In this document: in pieces, positions 34,901 to 44,580 of the stretch
How positions within the stretch are numbered: the first letter of the stretch is position 1
Layout: the number at the start of each line of letters is the position of its first letter
Assembly (NCBI GenBank): GCA_951394405.1
Contig: OX596335.1
Location: 1,922,001-1,986,000 of the forward strand
Direction: 5' to 3'
Length of the DNA: 64,000 nucleotides
DNA from: Coprinellus micaceus
Taxonomy: Eukaryota; Basidiomycota; Agaricomycetes; Agaricales; Psathyrellaceae
Translations under genes and position numbers: made by a program
The notes under the pieces: generated by a model
Told to the model about the DNA's origin: nothing
Databases searched by the model: none
The model's input: only the letters and a program-made list of their open reading frames with translations

Positions 34901-35225
34901 ATTTAACTCACTCTGGTACTGAAATAGGTTTGCGAATCGAAGCGCCCGGTTTATTTCGGCCTATCAGATAGGCCTCACAGGCGCTGAGGCAGCGTGGGCC
35001 AACAAGAGGTACCATGGGCATCGGGTTTTACCTCCCATTATGCTAGCAGAGGTCCGGAGAGAGATAGCTTCATCTAATATACCTATAGAGTAGTCTTCCG
35101 ATCCTCCTTCCCATTGCCCTTCCTGCCGACCTCGAACATTTTTGAATTTCAGACGCTCGGATTTTGCGCTCTTGGCGCCAAGCCTTTGATTATGTAAGGG
35201 TGCTGGGTTTCGCCGATAGGTACCT
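31948..35225 (+). mobile_element. Tc1/mariner-type transposon with 36-bp perfect TIRs
   Basis: Both ends carry a perfect inverted repeat of 36 bp (31948-31983 and 35190-35225) starting AGGTACCTATCGGCGAAACC. The flanking TA dinucleotides (31946-31947 and 35226-35227) are the expected target duplication. It contains one plus-strand transposase gene. The identical ends and mostly open gene indicate a recent insertion. Confidence 0.92.
32329..35093 (+). pseudogene. DDE transposase, four exons, one nonsense codon
   Basis: Predicted exons 32329-32994, 33054-34111, 34172-34864 and 34928-35093 keep one frame (~860 codons) with GT-AG introns of 59, 60 and 63 bp. The N-terminus is acidic and low-complexity; a helix-turn-helix-like region (SQEMQDMLEKMGKRNRTISI) follows. 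The DDE core shows THDEST, LFDNAPSHQKR and CELNFIEQYWG as candidate catalytic Asp, Asp and Glu. Between the last two lies a cysteine cluster (FKCAAGRTDCCCRR), characteristic of a transposase group abundant in mushrooms. One in-frame TGA (33504-33506, SD*KKLPFHRYGK) probably replaces Trp. If it is a true mutation the copy is dead; otherwise the gene looks complete. Confidence 0.88.
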
Positions 35226-36281
35226 TATGTCCTGCAGGATGTCCAGTAGACCAGTAGAATCCAGTAGAATCCAGTGGACATCTAGCAAATCCAGTGGATG
35301 TCCAGTCAATGTCCAGTGGATTCCAGCTTGACTACTGGATATCCAGTGGACTTTGCAAATAGAAAGTATTTGTCAATGGTCAACTCCAAGGGGCCACCTC
35401 TAATGTGTCCATTGAAATCGTGCCACCCTGCTGGGTGGAGGTTTTGATGGAATCACCTGACAATGACATTGATGGCTGGGTGGTTGGAGTTCTAAGTATC
35501 GCAAATTGTAGATAACACAACCACAAGGAGCAATCTTCCATTGCATCTCCTTTCCTTAATTTAGCTTTGTTCCATTTCATACTTTCCAATCTGTCTTGTT
35601 TTTCCTCCCTGCCAACTTTAGGGCCTGGGCTTGAGAACTTGGGCTACCCCCACTTTTCATGCACAAGACTCAGCTCTACAATCGTATACTATTAAGCTTT
35701 CCTTGTTGACTTCTGGCAATGCATTGCCACACTGCACCATTCTTGTTCTCCAAGAGTCAAAGCTTGTTAAGCTGGACAACTTTAAGAAATATTGTTGTAG
35801 TGATTGTCTTTTGTCTTTCTGTTTTATGTAGCCCAACTTCATTACAGGTGTGGAAATACTAGTATTTATAATGTAGACAGAGGATGCCAAGAAACAGGCC
35901 AGTATCATAAATGAAAAGGCCTGCACAGACTGCACATGTAAATACATGTAAACAAATACAAACAGAATATTTTCCATATTTTCCATGATTTTTCCAGAAT
36001 TAATAACACACAATGACACTACTTCAATATTTTGCACAGCCACATTGCACAGCCACATACCTGATATTGGCTGGAAATCATTGGTCTTCCACTGGTTGTC
36101 CAGTGGATCTAAGGGGGCGGACATCCGCTGGATACATATCCTGGACTGTCCAGTATCCACTGGACAATCCAGTGAAATTTTGGCTGATACAGGACATTGA
36201 CTGGATGACCACTGGACAATTTGAGCAAATTTGGCAGAGAAAGGCCAGTGAATGTCCAGTAGATGTCCAGAATGTCCACTG

Positions 36282-36795
36282 TAGTGCCTTACAGGCTCGG
36301 GCTCGAAGCCCTGAGCCGGGCCAAGCCGGGCCCTTACAGGCCAAGCCGAGCCGGGCCCTCGCACATTTGGCAGTAGGGCCCAGCCTGGCTCAGGGCCTGG
36401 CTTGGGGTGCCAGGCCGGGGGCCTAGGCCCGATTACCAGTTTGGGTAGGCATGGGTGTTGTAGTCAAGTGGTTGGTGGTACAGAAGAGTGCAAGAAGGTC
36501 TGGTGTTCAACCCCCATGCTGTACGACTTTTATTTTGACCTGAACGGGCACTTGTGCTGGGTGTCTAAGTAGATGTATATCAGTTATATATAATATCAAT
36601 ACAAATATTTGTAGTGTTAACTCGAAATTCAATACAATTGATATGTAGTCAAAAGCCGGGGCCCAAGCCCAAGCCAGGCCGGGCCCTCATCATTTGGGGG
36701 CTTAGGGCCTGGCCTGTGATTTTAACAGGCCTGAGCCGCCCAAAGCCAGGCCCAAGCCGGGGCTTTCAGGCCAAGCCCGGGCCCGTACAGCACTA
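36282..36795. mobile_element. small hAT-like element TAGTGC, nested third level
   Basis: 514 bp with termini TAGTGCCTTACAGGCTCGGG and, in reverse, TAGTGCTGTACGGGCCCGGG. Perfect 8-bp duplication GTCCACTG (36274-36281, 36796-36803). Both subterminal regions are GC-rich with AGCCGGGCC repeats. The core includes a tRNA-like stretch. Confidence 0.88.
36449..36519 (+). other. weak tRNA-like sequence within the TAGTGC element
   Basis: A GCATGGG/CCCATGC pair could form a 7-bp acceptor stem. TGTA/TACA could form a D-stem around GTCAAGTGG, and GTGTTCAACCC resembles a B-box. The D-loop is too long and the anticodon and T arms do not fold, so this is at best a tRNA-derived relic. Confidence 0.35.
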
Positions 36796-37554
36796 GTCCA
36801 CTGGATGTCCACTGGATTCCCAAAGGCAAAATGGGGGAGTGTAAAGTACTCAACCTAACATCTTTGATACTCTTCCCTCCCTTCACCTTCGCCTCATGTC
36901 ATTCGTGATGAGCTCGAAAGGTACCTTTCCTCACCTATTGAGAAGAATGTGAATGAGCCAATGGTCTGGTGGCGCGATCGGGTGACCTTGTATCCCTGTC
37001 TCTCACGCATGGCTCTAGAGTACCTGTCCATCCCAGGTACGTCATCTCTCATTGCTTGACCATTACACAGTCTCACTCCACTGGCATGTAGCTACCTCTG
37101 TGGATGTTGAATGGTGCTTTAGCCGTGGACACATCCTTCTCACTGTCTCAGTCATCTTCAGAACCGACTCAGCGATCAGACAACCTGGGCATTGATGTGC
37201 CTCAACTACTGGAGTCGTGTAGGTCTTGTTCGTGATCGCAATGTCCTTAAGACTGTCCAGGAGACTGATGTGATTGATGGTGATGAGGACTTGGACCTTG
37301 AGGAAGGGTGGGATGCTATTGACTTTGATTAGTTATACTACCTATGTATTAATGCAACACAATTTGACTCTTCTATCTGTTCTATCTGAGGATAATCCGA
37401 AGATATCCGTCTCCATATCCGCCTATCCGTTCATCCACTGATTATCTGGTCCAATCTGTATCCGTACCCGTATCTGTTGTAAGGATGGGATAAACCTCAG
37501 GATAGGATAAGGATTGCCCTTTTCCTATCCAAGGATTATCCTTGGTGAACACTA

Positions 37555-38322
37555 ACCTGGGCAAGGACGATGATGATGGATATGAGGGAAGCCTCTCGAC
37601 GAACGCGCGAGGTATATCTCTCCCCAATTCTCCACTCAAGTCTCAATAATCTGAGACTCTGGAGTCCAGACTTGCCGTAACGGCCCTCGTCTGTATTGGG
37701 GAGTCCCAACCAATCATGTTCGTCTAATCAATCATTATTTGTCCTCATTCGCCCTCAGCTCCATTGGCCTCTCGAAGACGCCGTCTTAGTCTGATCAAGT
37801 GTCACAGCACGTGACCCCAGCCAACCGCCGTTCCACAACAGAACGAGCCTCCTAAAGTCGGACTCGTAAAAGATTGGGGACATCTCAACGTGTGCCTTTG
37901 TGGTGAAACCGTCGATGTCAGTATTTGGTCAGCCTCAATCGTCAAGTGCGCTCACCGCGGTTGCGAAACACAACATGTGAGTGATCATGATACCCAGCCC
38001 AGAGGACTAAATGGTCATCATAAATCTACCCCTCAGTACCACAGATCCTGTACCCAAGCCCCCAAAACGACCTGTTGTGGAAATGCAAGTCGTGCATGCC
38101 TAACCCACCAAAGCGGGGTAGGCGCTTGTGACACGTGATGTTCCGAATTACTATATTTAGTATATAGTTCCCACCAATAGATAGATAGTTCCCTGGTGCA
38201 CCCTTAAGAAAACTTTTCAACATCTGGTGCAAAGTTATGAGGCTCGGACCCCCTTGGGACTCATAACTGCACAAGTAATTTACTGAGGCTCCGAACTTGA
38301 AGGTGCTTGCGCATAGCACATA
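37555..38322. other. intergenic stretch with a decayed PHD-like finger
   Basis: Most of this stretch shows no gene. At about 37889-38125 (+) there is a Cys/His pattern CLCGETV...IVKCAHRGCETQH, a possible intron (37978-38036), then YHRSC and, one frame away, WKCKSC. Together these suggest the end of a PHD-finger protein, as seen at the C-terminus of some mushroom transposon-associated genes. A frameshift breaks it. The assignment is tentative. Confidence 0.35.
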
Positions 38323-39803
38323 TAAGGCTGAGCACGAGTCACCCGTGGGTATTGCACGCGATTTATTGCGGACCGAATAGCCGCTTAAATTCTGCACCCA
38401 ATGAAAGAAAAATTGTGCAAAACGGTTCAGAATTGACTGAGCTACACTCTTGCAAAGTTTCAGGCTGCTACCTTTACCCAATGTGGCAGGGCGTCCCATT
38501 CTTTTAGAAAACCCGTACACAAGTCAAAACAAGGCTATTTTCGGACTCGTTGGCCCTCAACCCCAGTGAAACCCGACATGGCGGGTAAAATTCGCCAGTA
38601 GTCCCCAGTGGACAAACGCGGACCTCTAATAATCCACAGGACTCCGCAGGCGCTTTCCCCCGTTTTGCTCAACGTCCGATCATCCCCAGTCACCTCGGCT
38701 CCTCGCAACGCCGTGTTGGCGCTATGTAATGATATCCCAGAACACAATAATTTTTTGTTTTATATTCTAAAGGATGTGCATGGCTTTGTTGAGACTTCGC
38801 CCTCCAAGCTACAAGTCCCTTCCCTCCGTACCACCGCCATCATCAGGGTGTGCACCCACTGCCGCCCAACCACCGCCCCGCCAGGCGCAAGAATCCTCCT
38901 ACTGGTGTTTCTTGCTATGGCGAAGACCTTAGACGACTGACAGAATAGAATTGTGCAAGGACGGTTGAAGACGATGTGGGCAGTACAGGGAGCTGGAGGA
39001 CGGTAGCTAGATGGACGGCTAGGGCGCTCAGGTGAGTTGCAGTTCCCTTTTGCCACCAACCAGCGCTCAATACGACTCTGAGGGCCGGCGACCCACTCTC
39101 GCTCAACGATGTGGGGCATTAGAATCATAGGTCCCAAGATGCAACTTGGCGGGAACCTCGAACGTGTTTGTCACGCGTATAGCAGGTGTGCCTAAAGTGT
39201 TGGCTCCGTCATCCCTTCGCCATGCTCACCCCTTCTGACATTGCTCTACCTTTCTTCAGGGCGTTCCTTTGACCTCGCCACACCCGCCTGGTATGGCCGT
39301 GCCATTCATCTTGGCACTTCTTCAGTGGCCGCACATTGTCTCGGTGAGTGCCTCCTTCAGTGCCTCTCGGCATCTCACTGACTTGTCTTCGCTGCGTAGG
39401 CGCCCGGGTGGCTGGGCGTAAACTGTAGTGTATAGTATAATCGGATTGGCCCCGTTTATTGTACAATTATAATGGTATCATGTTTGTTCCTACCCTACCG
39501 AGTATTGGCGATTATTCGCGCGAGCAAATCGGTGTAATCTACGTGCCAGGAAGCACCCGGACAATTCCTGAGTATCGGGCTTTACCAACGCGCCTGGCGA
39601 GTACTGGGGGATTTTCCCAGCACTGTCGGATCTCACTGGGCCTCAACGCGGCGAGTTTTTGATGGATTTGAACCAAACTTGAAAAATACATAGATAATTC
39701 ATTTTTGCACTGATTTACATGATTTTGGTACCAAAATGTTCGGAAAATTCGTGGCAATCACCTGACTCATAAATACCCACGGATCGACTCGTGCTCAGCC
39801 TTA
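38323..39803. mobile_element. hAT-like MITE, family TAAGGCTGAGC, copy b, with nested element
   Basis: Same termini and interior as 17954-18348. Perfect 8-bp duplication AGCACATA (38315-38322, 39804-39811). It is longer because a second element (38562-39640) is inserted at the point corresponding to the CCTCAACGCGG stretch of copy a. It ends 213 bp before the SMN1 start codon. Confidence 0.9.
38562..39640. mobile_element. nested non-autonomous DNA element CCCAGTGA
   Basis: 1,079 bp with inverted ends CCCAGTGAAACCCGACA and, in reverse, CCCAGTGAGATCCGACA. 7-bp duplication CCTCAAC (38555-38561, 39641-39647). No transposase was recognised. Likely hAT-like, judging by the ends and TSD size. Confidence 0.8.
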
Positions 39804-40016
39804 AGCACATAAATACAGCGAACTGTCTAAAGCCACCATACTAACCGTGCAGCCCTATCGTGAGCACCGCCGTGGCGTAGACACGGGTTATAAGACTTGT
39901 GGACATGGAAGAGGAAGACAGGGCCAGTGATGTGGGAAGATCATTCGGCCGGCACTCGCTTGGACCAATCTGGCGGCCACTCATCTGTCCCTCCCTCCTG
40001 CATCACAAAATACAAA

Positions 40017-41041
40017 ATGAGCGGCAGACCGATAATCTCATACGACGACATCACGCTACCATACGACTCCCAGCCCACCGAAGTCGGCCCTCCTCCTGCG
40101 AAAAAACCAAAGACCAGTAATCACCAACAGAACGGGCACGGGCGCCAACCTCACCCACACTGGGATGACCCTACCGCGTCTTCCTCAGGGAAGGTTCAGC
40201 AGGGCTCCCGGACAGGCTCCAACCCTGGCAAGAATGCCAAGAAAGGAGGTTCAAATGCGAACACGAATACGGGCGGGGGAAGCAGGAACCCAGGGAGTGG
40301 AAAAGGGAAGACCCCAGCGTCGTTCTCCGTAAACATGAGTCGTGAACTTACACGCGAAGAGATCTGGGATGACTCGGCGCTGGTAGAGGCTTGGGACGCC
40401 GCGATGGAGGAGTACGAGGCGTACAACGGGCCAGGGAAGGGGTGGAAGGAGGATCCCTTGGTCAAGTCTGCTTTGTGAGTATATCGCTCCTCCTTACTGT
40501 CTAGGCTGATCCAGTGAACTGTGTATGTTCTAGATGGTATAACACACCTCCCAAACCCAACGCCTCCGCAGCCGAAGACGAAGACTACGTCGAGGACGAC
40601 GCGGGAGAAACGTACCTCGAAGGCGACGAAGGTTACTACGAAGAAGGCGCCGCAGAAGATGCCGCAGAAGTCGAAGCCGAACTCAACCACCCGACCCAGT
40701 TGGCAAGTATCCCTGCGAACTACGATATCGCAAGCGGCCCCTTGGCTTCGCTATCGACGGTGAGTCAAGACGAAGCCTTTTCACGAGCGTTGAATGCGAT
40801 GTATTGGGGTGGGTACTGGACCGCTGTCTACCAAGTAAGTCACCATTCCGACTTCTCTTCATACCGTTGTGTTGACGCCTCCGTGCAGTGCCATCGAGGG
40901 CAAGCAAACCCACCAGCCACTACTCCAGCGAAAGTTCAAGAAAAGGTAAATGCCATGGCTGGGACAGGCAATGGTGAGGAAGACGACAGTGAGCCTGGGA
41001 GGAACGAGGATGCGAGCGGTGACAATATGAATACATTATGA
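40017..41041 (+). CDS. SMN1: SMN family protein (survival of motor neuron / Smn1)
   Basis: Predicted exons 40017-40474, 40534-40834 and 40889-41041 give 303 residues. The SMN complex loads Sm proteins onto spliceosomal snRNAs. The N-terminal half has the Gemin2-binding helix (LTREEIWDDSALVEAWDAA, about residues 107-125) and the C-terminal part a YG-box oligomerisation motif (ALNAMYWGGYWTAVYQ, about 238-253). Between them is a Gly/Asn-rich and then an acidic, Tyr-containing linker. No Tudor domain is visible, as in fission yeast Smn1. ATG 40017 is chosen because MSGRPIISYDD resembles SMN N-termini; an in-frame upstream ATG is not needed. The gene is convergent with ARP5 (142 bp between stops). 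A hAT-like element lies close upstream. Confidence 0.85.
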
Positions 41042-41183
41042 GTAGGTAGCCTCATTTCTCGCAATGCAATCCATGATTTTCTTGGGAAAGTACGCGAATC
41101 CTGTGCCGATCGAGGTGGGCGATAGAACCACACTGCCTAAGTAATGGTACATCAAGCCTCTGGAGAGGAAAAACCCTCCATCG

Positions 41184-43717
41184 TCAAACAGCCCCATTCC
41201 GATTCCCTCCCCACCACCTCCTCACCCTCTCCCCACCCCACTCCTCATACTCTGCTCTCCCCACCCCGCCCCCACCATCCCTCCTGAACTCCTCCGTCCT
41301 CGCATACCTTGCCATCCCCTTCCACGCATCACTACTACAGTCTACCGCTTTCACAATCCCCATACCCATCTCCGGATCTAAGATAGGTCTTAGAGTCGCA
41401 TGCAACGTCTCTTGTAAACCGGGTATTTGGGACGGGCCCCCAGTGAGGAAGACGTTGCTGACGAGGCGGCGCCTCTCGTCTTGGCTGAAGCGCCCGAGGG
41501 CGTTTTGGATGACTTCACCTAAGCCTGCAGTATCGACTCCAGCCATGCCAGGTTCGAACCACACCTGCGGGACCCGAAACCGCTCAGTATTCAACGCGAT
41601 CTGGGCGTGAGCTGCGACGTCGTTTTCGTTCAAGGGGGGCTTGAACGTCGAGAGGAGGAGTGATGATTGAGACGAGAGAGATGCGTGTGTGTGGGAGGTG
41701 TCGAAAGTGGGGTCGTGTTGCAGAAGCTTACTCTCGATGACCTGAAGCATATTGAAGTCTTCTTCTTCGTCGGATGAGGGGGCGGTGATGTTCTGCGTAC
41801 AAGTCAGCCAATCTTGGGTAGGAGAGAGAGAGAGAGAGTTGGACGCACAATCTTCCGATAAATTTGCCAGTCTGCATCATCCGCTCCAAAGGTGTCTTCC
41901 CCGCCGGCTTTCCGCTTTTTCTTGGGCACGCGGTCGTCCGCTGCGAGGTTCGCGATGTTCTGCAGCACCCTTTCGTTAGCGCTATCATCCTCGCGGCTGG
42001 TTTACAGCCCCGCCCTCGTACCTTCATCCTAGCCTGCGCAGCCGCACTCTTCCTGTCACCCAACGCGTTCTTCCTCCTTTCCCTATCCTTAATTTTCCCC
42101 ATCAACTTCTCCTGCTGGTCCCTCAACTTTTTCGCCCATCCCTCCAAATCCTCGTTCCTCTCCTCCTCCTCTCTCCTCGCTCCGGCTTCTCTCTGCTCCC
42201 GCTCGCGTTCCTTCTCCTTTTTCGCCCTCACCCTAAACTCCCACCCCGACTTGAGCAACCTCTGCTTCTTCTTCTCCTTCAGCCCCTCCTCATCCAACTC
42301 CTCATCAGGAACGTCGACCAAAGGAAAACTAGGCTCCTCCATAGGCTCATCAGCAACCTCTCCTGCCTCCTTCTTCCTCGCCTTCTTCACCCACACATCG
42401 AGTTTTTTGATCGTGTCTTCGAGCTCAACCTCGTTATCAAAGCCCGCTTTCGCAAGTTTGCCCAACCACTCCTTTTCTCTAAGCTCGCCCCTCTCCTCCC
42501 TAAGTGCAGTCAGCTCTTCCAAATCCCTCTCGTTCGACTCCACCTTCTCCTTTCTCTTCTCCGCCGCGATCTCCTGTAACCTCCTCCCCTGCTCCCTCCT
42601 CTTCTCGGCTTGTGCGGCCAGCTCTTCCTCTGTAGGCATTGCCGTGGGTGGCGGTAGCAGGTATGGGAATTGTATTATTCTCGTGATCGAGGAGAGAGGA
42701 TGTGGGGCGTCTGAAGCCAGTGAACGTGGAGACAGGGATTTGAGGAGGGGGGAGTAGGCAGGGGCGAATTCGCAGAGGGTGCGGAGCATCCAGTTCGTTT
42801 GGAGAGGCGTCACACGGGTGGGGAAGGTGGGGTACTTGAGCTGGATACGCTTGAGGAGATATTCGGAGGCTTGGGCAGAGCCCCACGGGAGTCTTGACGA
42901 AGAGGCGCCGTCAGTCCGAGTTTCTTTACGTATGGAGTTGAAATGAACGAAATGACGAGCAATACGCACCGTTGGACGTGGCTCATGATACCTTTACCCT
43001 TCAGAATGGGTATGACTGAGGTGGAATGGGTATTGAACGACAGCACCAGGCCGTCAGTCGTGAATGCGGACGACGGCGGCGGAGGATTGTTCTGGTAGAA
43101 CGACATGACCCCATCGACGGCGTAGGTAAGTTGAGGGACTTGGTAGAGCTCGAACATGAGCTCAGATGTCACTGTGAAAGTAATGGTCGCTTTCTCAACG
43201 CTTTCCCTATCAACCAACGAACAGGATGGGCGTACGTCCTCTGGAGTGCAAAGGGGTGCACAGGCGCTCGGTCATGATGACTGGGTGGTCGAGCGTAGGG
43301 GTGTCGATGCCCAGATGCACGAGAACATAATCCAGCGCATTTTCCTATCCTTCGCGTGCTTCCCTCAGCCCGGGTACCCCGCACAGAATGCAGGACACGC
43401 ACCAGAGCATCAAAGTTCAACAAGACATCGCCCTCCCAAGGTGTCCTCGTCTGCCCCTTCGCCCCGCTCTCAGAGTCGATCGCGTCTCCAAAGAGTAGCA
43501 GGGGCTTGTTCGTGCGCCTTTCCTTGTACTTTGCCACGGCGTTCAAGCCTGTGTAGGGATCGGAGGAGGTAGCGAACCCCCATCTCAGGTGTGTTGAGCC
43601 GTTGTCGATGACCAGAGGCGTGTGGGCCGACCGGTGCTGGTCGTACGACGGCGACGGTGGGTGGGGTACTGGGGGGGCAGCAGGAGGAAGATTGTAGATT
43701 TGAAGGTCGAGGTCCAT
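41184..43717 (-). CDS. ARP5: actin-related protein Arp5 (INO80 complex)
   Basis: Six exons in translation order: 43717-43403, 43344-43236, 43171-42970, 42892-42022, 41959-41849 and 41792-41184; they join in phase to 738 residues. Arp5 with Ies6 is a nucleosome-contacting subunit of the INO80 remodeller in the nucleus. Visible actin-fold segments are LVIDNGSTHLRWGFA, DVLLNFDAL, HPVIMTERLCTPLHSR, SELMFELYQVPQLTYAVDG and the C-terminal NVFLTGGPSQIPGL. A long Lys/Glu-rich insertion (about residues 293-500) is the hallmark of Arp5 among actin-related proteins. ATG 43717 is preferred because the sequence upstream is the edge of a transposon. The start lies 33 bp from the target duplication of a hAT-like MITE, so the promoter has been displaced. 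Confidence 0.92.
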
Positions 43718-44580
43718 GTGGAACTTGGAAGAGACAGGGGGTTTGCTTGGACCTGCACAGGGGGCTGTCAGCGGGGAATTCCGAGACACTGACTGTCAGA
43801 GGAGGGTATCGGCCCTGATGGCCCATCAGCCTTGGGTCTTTACCGTATTGAGTAGTTTCATCAATTATCGACAACACCCTGTAGTACCGTATTGACAGAA
43901 AACCGTTGTTGCTTCCGTTCTAACGCCGTACCTTCGTTATACCCCGCTACACGGCATGGCCAACGTCCGTTATTCTGGAAGTACAATTTCTTCTACCGTA
44001 TGGCCGAGCACCACCGTGACTCAGGAGGACAGATAATACGATGCCTTCAGGAGGCAAGATCGGGAGCGGACAATGGGAAGTGACAGTGGGCAGGGTGGGT
44101 ATTGGGTCCATAGCAACGTCTCGAACAAGTCTTCGATGGATGGGGGCAGCGTCGAACGCAGCGGGTGGAACACCCGAGCAGAGCCTGCCTGCCCATGCCT
44201 TGCTGGAACCGCGGATCGTTCCCCAATCCAGAAACCGGGGGATATCCGATGTTTCATCATTATCCGCATTCTCCAATTCGTATTGAACGCCCCAGTCAAA
44301 GACTCAGCGCCCGTAGAGCCTCTGTAATAGTGTAGGTACAATTCGCATTGGAGGACGTCAATAACTTGAACTGATGAAACTACTTAATACGGTAAAGACC
44401 CAAGGCTGATGGGCCATCAGGGCCGATACCTCTGACAGTCAGTGTCTCGGAATTCTCCGCTGACAGCCCCCTGGACCTGCAGCCACCCATCCCGCGGTAT
44501 TTGGATCCCACGCCAGCGCCAAACACACGCGGTCAAGTTGGGGCTCCTCGTCGTACTCGTCGACCACTACCACACTCACA
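43718..44580. promoter_or_regulatory. divergent ARP5/NIC96 intergenic region
   Basis: 863 bp separate the start codons of ARP5 (-) and NIC96 (+). All but about 139 bp is the MITE and its duplicated target, so the ancestral control region was very short and probably bidirectional. The NIC96-proximal remnant is 44482-44580. Confidence 0.7.
43758..44473. mobile_element. hAT-like MITE in the ARP5-NIC96 promoter
   Basis: 716 bp with ~100-bp inverted repeats (left 43758-43860; right about 44370-44473) starting CAGGGGGCTGTCAGCGG. Perfect 8-bp duplication GACCTGCA at 43750-43757 and 44474-44481. CAGGG ends and the 8-bp TSD indicate hAT. The interior has no transposase. Without it the two divergent start codons would be about 139 bp apart. 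Confidence 0.92.

Larger units (their letters stand above)
31926..36851. mobile_element. hAT-like element CTGTACTTTACAC, with two nested elements
   Basis: Ends CTGTACTTTACACTCCCCCA and, in reverse, GAGTACTTTACACTCCCCCA. Perfect 8-bp duplication AACCTAAC at 31918-31925 and 36852-36859. It is related to the CAGTACTT family. Its own interior (35228-36281 and 36796-36851) is full of CCAGTGGATGTCC-type units. Most of its length is a Tc1-like transposon (31948-35225) and a small hAT-like element (36282-36795). It disrupts the older hAT transposase gene. Confidence 0.88.
30180..37333 (+). pseudogene. hAT family transposase (broken)
   Basis: Exons can be followed by eye: SPSTVSHDIKMVFAKVRQRI; 30314-30520 with FATDCWTSPNH (first catalytic Asp); 30577-31033 with SVTCNNASNNDVM and CFLHVVNLVA; then LRRLSYAIL..., VYKHVTLFFS... 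and LHPSFKLEYF.... The gene is cut at 31918 by another transposon. After it come the C-terminal dimerisation region NEPMVWWRDRV and MALEYLSIPATSVDVEWCFS (36957-37115) and the end DGDEDLDLEEGWDAIDFD. The second catalytic position reads TCNNAS where hAT transposases have TCDNAS. A frameshift lies near 37150 and another near 36890. Clearly inactive. Confidence 0.85.
29869..37554 (+). mobile_element. decayed hAT transposon hosting nested insertions
   Basis: The transposase fragments at 30180-31917 and 36860-37333 are colinear once the inserted element at 31926-36851 is removed. Possible termini are TAGTGATAACCAGGGATAAT (29869) and, in reverse, TAGTGTTCACCAAGGATAAT (37554), which match at 16 of 20 bases. 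The flanking 8-mers do not match, so the ends are provisional. Confidence 0.65.

Noticed and set aside
39897..40016. upstream extension of the SMN1 protein
   Set aside because: The frame is open, but the translation (MWTWKRKTGPVMWEDH...) has no SMN character, and the downstream ATG starts the family-like MSGRPIISYDD.
41864..42757. 297-codon plus-strand Ser/Leu-rich open frame
   Set aside because: Antisense of the Lys/Glu-rich insertion of ARP5, which is well supported by family motifs and splicing.
43718..43789. ARP5 start at 43789
   Set aside because: That in-frame ATG lies inside the hAT-like MITE. The ancestral start at 43717 gives the expected N-terminus.
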